Shown one piece after another: positions 24,801 through 27,665 of a stretch of DNA of 27,665 nt. Both the position numbers and the translations under genes were made by a program. The notes below the pieces were generated by a model. That model did no database searches. It saw only the letters and a program-made list of their open reading frames with translations, and had not been told where the DNA came from. Every line of letters begins with the position of its first letter. Positions within the stretch are counted from its first letter, which is position 1. Source of the stretch: a virus; IMG/VR virus record IMGVR_UViG_3300042261_001067, positions 1 through 27,665 of that record. One strand, given 5' to 3'.

Positions 24801-26156
24801 ATAATGGTCACATATCCACCCATCTTCTCTGCAACAAATTAAATGATAATATTTTTTATCACCATTATTGGGCCATAATGCTGGATTGTCGGTTGTTACT
24901 GTAACATTATATGAATTGATAGAGGTATCTAATCCTGTGGTGTTATCAGATTTAATTACTGCTATAGTATTATATTTACTACTAACACCAAAAACACTTC
25001 CGTCTGGACCGCTTGCTACACCATATATTTTGGGTGTTGTTAATGATGTTTTACTACAATCTAAAACATTAAAAATAGTTAAATATCCAGTATCGTTTGC
25101 ATGGTTTCGTTCTGATACGCAATATTTTGTGTCTTGTTGTGGTATATTAACAATTCCATAACAATAAGTTAAATCACAAATGTCGGTTGTTGATCCAGAA
25201 GTAGATTCGTCACAGGAAACAGGTAGTGATGATGTCAATCCTTTAACAATATGTCCTGTTGGGTCATCGCCACTGTAACAATCTCCAGTACTAGGCTCTA
25301 CGCATATTCCATGACCCGGAGAATCATATTGATAAATATTGTTGAATTTTCCAGTTTGTAAACCATTTTTTAAATTAAATCTAAAAAAATTTCCTGTTCC
25401 ACGGTCAGATGTCCAAGCATATCCCCCTCTTTGTGTATGTTGTGCGGGATTAAGATATAAACTGTTTAAATCGACTGAAGTTCGAGATATACCTCTTGAA
25501 TCAGAATTTAATGATACTAAACTATTTGGTATTTTTGTGACCCAAATTAAATCTCCTTCAAAATGTAAAACATCATGTTTAACCTGTGTTTTGGTTGATG
25601 TGTTGTCGAGAACGCCTGTTTTGCAATGCGAACCAATGCAATATGGCGACGCATCATATACCCCTTTAATCCAAGTTGTTATAATATAATAAACCATGCG
25701 TTTTGTCTGTACAATATCAGTTAATAACGTACTGTCACTACTTGCATCTGTTAAATTGTGATTATTTACTAAAACTGTATCATTATTGTTATAACGATTT
25801 AAATCATCTGAAAATGTTGCAAAATCTGTAATTAATCCAGTTTGTGTAGAAGATTCCACACTTCCATTAAAATAGTCAGTAGTTACTACGACTGAATTAA
25901 TTGGTTCATCATCTGTATCAAACTGTTGTTCAATGGTATAAATTGGTAAAGAAGCAGTATGAATGTTATTTTCGTCTGGTGCTGTGGTTACTGGCACATT
26001 ATATTCACCGATATACCTATAAATTTCAATTTTATAATATTTATAGATATTTGTTTGTTCTAAAGTCCATGTTAAATCAAAGGTATAATTTGTGGCCGCC
26101 GCTGATAATGGCGTACAAGATTCAAATTGTGCATATTTATAATAAGTTGTGCTCAT
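21885..26156 (-). CDS. Giant structural protein with propeller region and two PKD domains
   Basis: The product has 1,423 residues. The first 200 residues are beta domains. Around 230-560 there are propeller-like segments (GGYAWTSDRGTGNFFRFNLK, GICVEPSTGDCYSGDD, GVGIDGENNIWGLGLYRNK) resembling NHL/streptogramin-lyase-type blades. PKD domain 1 at about 1111-1256 has YIWNFGD and HTYTIPGTYDVSLTVKAS. PKD domain 2 at about 1257-1370 has VMWDFGDGT and PHTYINN-YNISVSAFA. The last 50 residues form a short tail (FDSSGNIIYLFEG). PKD domains are extracellular adhesion or spacer modules. No Shine-Dalgarno site is visible, and a CATAAATA element ends 6 nt before ATG. The stop overlaps the next gene's start (TAATG). 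It is most likely a long extended tail or baseplate adhesin. Confidence 0.78.
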   Translation of the reverse strand: MSTTYYKYAQFESCTPLSAAATNYTFDLTWTLEQTNIYKYYKIEIYRYIGEYNVPVTTAPDENNIHTASLPIYTIEQQFDTDDEPINSVVVTTDYFNGSVESSTQTGLITDFATFSDDLNRYNNNDTVLVNNHNLTDASSDSTLLTDIVQTKRMVYYIITTWIKGVYDASPYCIGSHCKTGVLDNTSTKTQVKHDVLHFEGDLIWVTKIPNSLVSLNSDSRGISRTSVDLNSLYLNPAQHTQRGGYAWTSDRGTGNFFRFNLKNGLQTGKFNNIYQYDSPGHGICVEPSTGDCYSGDDPTGHIVKGLTSSLPVSCDESTSGSTTDICDLTYCYGIVNIPQQDTKYCVSERNHANDTGYLTIFNVLDCSKTSLTTPKIYGVASGPDGSVFGVSSKYNTIAVIKSDNTTGLDTSINSYNVTVTTDNPALWPNNGDKKYYHLICCREDGWICDHYINTNQNADSVIDDSKSINSEVNYEIDGETRTSKGVGIDGENNIWGLGLYRNKIYRIGTTSDYSSGGNCRYPSNNLENQPLSYNNSEIEWFLLRDAGYVNTSPASTILGNVDDTYSADWLGNGTLATAHDAWWSLVENKRFEINPNSYKADASTNPSGGFNVTKETGGTSTYTKHYGIRMKDYTTNLAGCLTGIEAWYNTFANIDSQTCYLSSGLTLTQKETLVENNLKGRRLFPWYGTKDSCINLAFSGNNARSYLNSYKPGYAIGDTTTPSYTLELENWNGYSYEYSDFTGNLLIAGLENSKINKDIINPNPNFPTEPDPENPTVIQPTVSMNLTAQHSNNGYQDVYAYCYPWDIVSTTLTHISGYDNLTLTGTISVNSGSFDIQDIHFYTDDYDSKRYVIENNGEIRDVFPINHTYNEPTKIGLFYLPSGHNDGSEYLHIRKAGGSYFPYFTLSTYNVYTGVTTLYTLSATVTVLERWPEPKAYLESTDLLNLRTSMFNNSTWGVDRFDKSSSLYNEGNTNDALRNNIIYGVDPIKIDFQDRSIARTYPISSWYVTLSTNNNLISWYPTSSLFLQTTTALNVGADEQNFFDALTSLNFRYGDYKFIMNVAASTTNTSSDKEFINYMNISEFEPFAQFWAKTAYTVNSNYTSDSPTPAIQIANILNGNNINYPFISGYAPNLTIYFQDSSEAHTFPIAEYIWNFGDYYNEGSSNVKELSSNYYTISSDDVVISQGTFDVPNWKTNYTGHTAVHTYTIPGTYDVSLTVKASSTNTQDVCAKYVDTINDVKRFYIYVEEIPPVYTGGIKISDNAVSGFTYSGVFSGISPQTYYFVASNILAGSFPICKVMWDFGDGTIETITRIPSSDITSQGLTMTYNIDPRYTIVPHTYINNTTNNNYYNISVSAFACNTNTAILTSSNTSIGPIFSPYIQADEKRKLIGSRFDSSGNIIYLFEGLTTKNIYTVAISGVI

Positions 26157-26162
26157 ATTAAA

Positions 26163-26170
26163 TATTTATG
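26163..26170 (-). promoter_or_regulatory. TAAATA-type promoter (CATAAATA) for the PKD gene cluster
   Basis: CATAAATA ends 6 nt before the ATG at 26156 in the 29-base gap after the upstream gene. With T4-late spacing the mRNA would begin at the start codon, which agrees with the lack of a ribosome site. Confidence 0.4.
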
Positions 26171-26185
26171 AATACAACACTATTT

Positions 26186-27661
26186 TCAAGCATTTGGTAT
26201 TACTATCTTTGTATCTATTATTTCAAAATCGTTTTCATTTTTTTGAATATTAATAGTAGTTAAGTACATTCCTTCTTTTTGATCATTATAGCCGATATAA
26301 CTAATATTATAAATACTATAAGTGTCATTATAAGTTAAAACAGGGTGTTCTATAGCTGTTAAATTATAGGCACTCATATTTGTAAAACTTGAGCTAATAT
26401 TATATAATTCTGTTAATCTATTATCATCAATATTATATTCTATTAAAACTGGACGAATTTGATAATCACTTGATAATAATGTACAGATTGTTACTGTTTT
26501 ATCTTTAGATAACCATGTTCCACCATATAAATTATTAGTGCTTAAAGGAATTATGATATTTTCGTTTATTTCACTAGTAATTGTTCCAGTATCATAATCT
26601 AAATCTAATTTAAAGAAAAATATTCCAGCACTAGTATAATACATTAAAGTATCATAAAATACATCAATATCTAATATATTTTCATTTAAAAGAACATTAA
26701 CATCTTCATCTATTGTCGTAATACTGCTTAAACCAGTATAAATATCAGTTAAAATAGAAGATGCTGGTTGAACTATATTTCTGGTATCTCTAACCCATAA
26801 TGTACCATTTATTAAATGTTTTTTGTCATAACTAGTAGAAATATTTTGTAAATTTTTCAATAATGCATATTGATTATTAAATATATCTGTTTTCCATTGA
26901 TAAATTTCATAATTTTGATTTGGAAATTGTGTATACCATTTTTCAATATTATATTGTTTAGTAAAGTTAGTAGGCCAATCTATAGTATTTTCCCAAATAT
27001 CATCAGCTTCACCAAACCAAGGATCGAAAGCATCATTTTGTTGATGTAAACCATAATAATTTTTTCTATTAATTTCAAAATTTGTTTTATATGGAATAAA
27101 CTGTTGATGATTTGCCGCATCTATAATAAATCCTGATTTTTTCCAGTTTGTTATAGGGGCTTTCATCCATGTCGAATCTGTGCTTTCATTCTCAACAATA
27201 ATATTTTGATCTGTTTTTGATGTACTATTGTCAGAGTTATATTGTTCTAAATTAGTAAAAACTTCATAAGAATTTAAATTTGTGCCATTATTTGGAATTT
27301 TCATACTATTTATGGTATTTTTAGTATTTTTAGATAAAGCAGTACTAATTCCTAACATTTTTGGTATAAAATAACCACCAGAATCTTCACTTGAATATAA
27401 ATTTTCAACATGAGAAACCGTTGCTATTGTTGGAAAATGTCTATTAATTAAATTTGCATAAGGTATATCAGATTCTAAATGTAATCCGCTTACTATTGGT
27501 ACGAATATTCCTCCTGTTGGTGGTATGCCTAATGATGTATCAGATAAAATCTCAGACCATGTAAATGCATTATTCGCATAATAATTAACAAAAACTGGTA
27601 ATTCGTCAATTAAAGGAGTTAAAATTAATTTGCTAGTGTTTTCCGTTGCTGATACAATCAT
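26186..27661 (-). CDS. Large unrecognised structural protein, N-terminus at window edge
   Basis: At least 491 residues are visible from the ATG at 27661, but the frame is still open to the window end, so the true start may lie outside. No family is recognised. The first 130 residues include GGIFVPIVSGLHLESDIPYA and GGYFIPKMLGISTALSK, two similar Gly-Gly-x-Phe-x-P segments. The middle is Trp/Tyr/Asn-rich (NDAFDPWFGEADDIWENTID). The C-terminal 200 residues are regular beta strands that could form a propeller (ILDIDVFYDTLMYYTSAGIF, TLLSSDYQIRPVLIEYNIDD). No signal peptide or membrane segment is seen. It heads the block of giant adhesin-like genes and is probably part of the same virion structure. 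Confidence 0.65.
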   Translation of the reverse strand: MIVSATENTSKLILTPLIDELPVFVNYYANNAFTWSEILSDTSLGIPPTGGIFVPIVSGLHLESDIPYANLINRHFPTIATVSHVENLYSSEDSGGYFIPKMLGISTALSKNTKNTINSMKIPNNGTNLNSYEVFTNLEQYNSDNSTSKTDQNIIVENESTDSTWMKAPITNWKKSGFIIDAANHQQFIPYKTNFEINRKNYYGLHQQNDAFDPWFGEADDIWENTIDWPTNFTKQYNIEKWYTQFPNQNYEIYQWKTDIFNNQYALLKNLQNISTSYDKKHLINGTLWVRDTRNIVQPASSILTDIYTGLSSITTIDEDVNVLLNENILDIDVFYDTLMYYTSAGIFFFKLDLDYDTGTITSEINENIIIPLSTNNLYGGTWLSKDKTVTICTLLSSDYQIRPVLIEYNIDDNRLTELYNISSSFTNMSAYNLTAIEHPVLTYNDTYSIYNISYIGYNDQKEGMYLTTINIQKNENDFEIIDTKIVIPNA

Positions 27662-27665
27662 TTCA

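Noticed and set aside
1-27665. tRNA genes, CRISPR arrays, insertion sequences
   Set aside because: I looked for cloverleaf-like GC-richer stretches, spaced direct repeats and transposase motifs and saw none; the only compact GC-rich RNA is the group I intron.

Overview
The window reads as part of the virion-appendage (tail fibre, adhesin) region of a large, very AT-rich bacteriophage genome. The phage assignment rests on a phage tail-collar protein, a 1,479-residue fibre with a beta-helix and a C1q-like tip, a compact group IA intron with a LAGLIDADG endonuclease gene beside it, and recurrent T4-late-like TATAAATA promoter elements. Standard stop codons are used; TAG, TGA and TAA all end genes, so there is no sign of stop recoding. 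A predicted lipoprotein and several Sec-type signal sequences suggest a Gram-negative-type host. The Asn/Thr-rich style and the LamG protein of the GC-rich insert recall Verrucomicrobiota/Kiritimatiellota-like proteins, but that is only a guess.

Layout: every gene but one is on the minus strand, so transcription runs from right to left. From 27665 to 14299 lies a block of five very long, mostly unrecognised structural proteins. They carry beta-propeller (NHL-like), PKD, LamG and possibly beta-trefoil domains, and four of them are joined by overlapping stop/start codons. Next come two small membrane proteins (14282-13490), one resembling the VTT/DedA fold. A plus-strand homing endonuclease gene (12195-13496) interrupts the series. 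Immediately left of it is a fibre-like gene split by a 257-nt group I intron (intron 11786-12042). Its first exon is predicted to be only 32 nt long, and splicing restores a 464-residue protein that otherwise has no start codon.

From 10402 to 8555 there is a sharply bounded GC-rich island holding most of a LamG protein and a small helical protein; it looks recently acquired. Then follow a tail-collar protein, two tandem paralogous small proteins behind a structured 5' leader, and the long fibre gene (2132-6571). The left end has accessory genes: a cupin, a coiled-coil protein with a C-terminal membrane anchor (XhlA/holin-accessory-like), a lipoprotein followed by a strong terminator, and the start of an intracellular-subtilisin-like protease cut by the window edge.

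Regulation: nearly all genes that are not translationally coupled to the preceding one have a TAAATA-core octamer 16-19 nt before the start codon. If these act like T4 late promoters, mRNAs begin about 11-12 nt before the start codon, two genes would be leaderless, and one mRNA would begin exactly at a 44-nt three-way-junction RNA structure.
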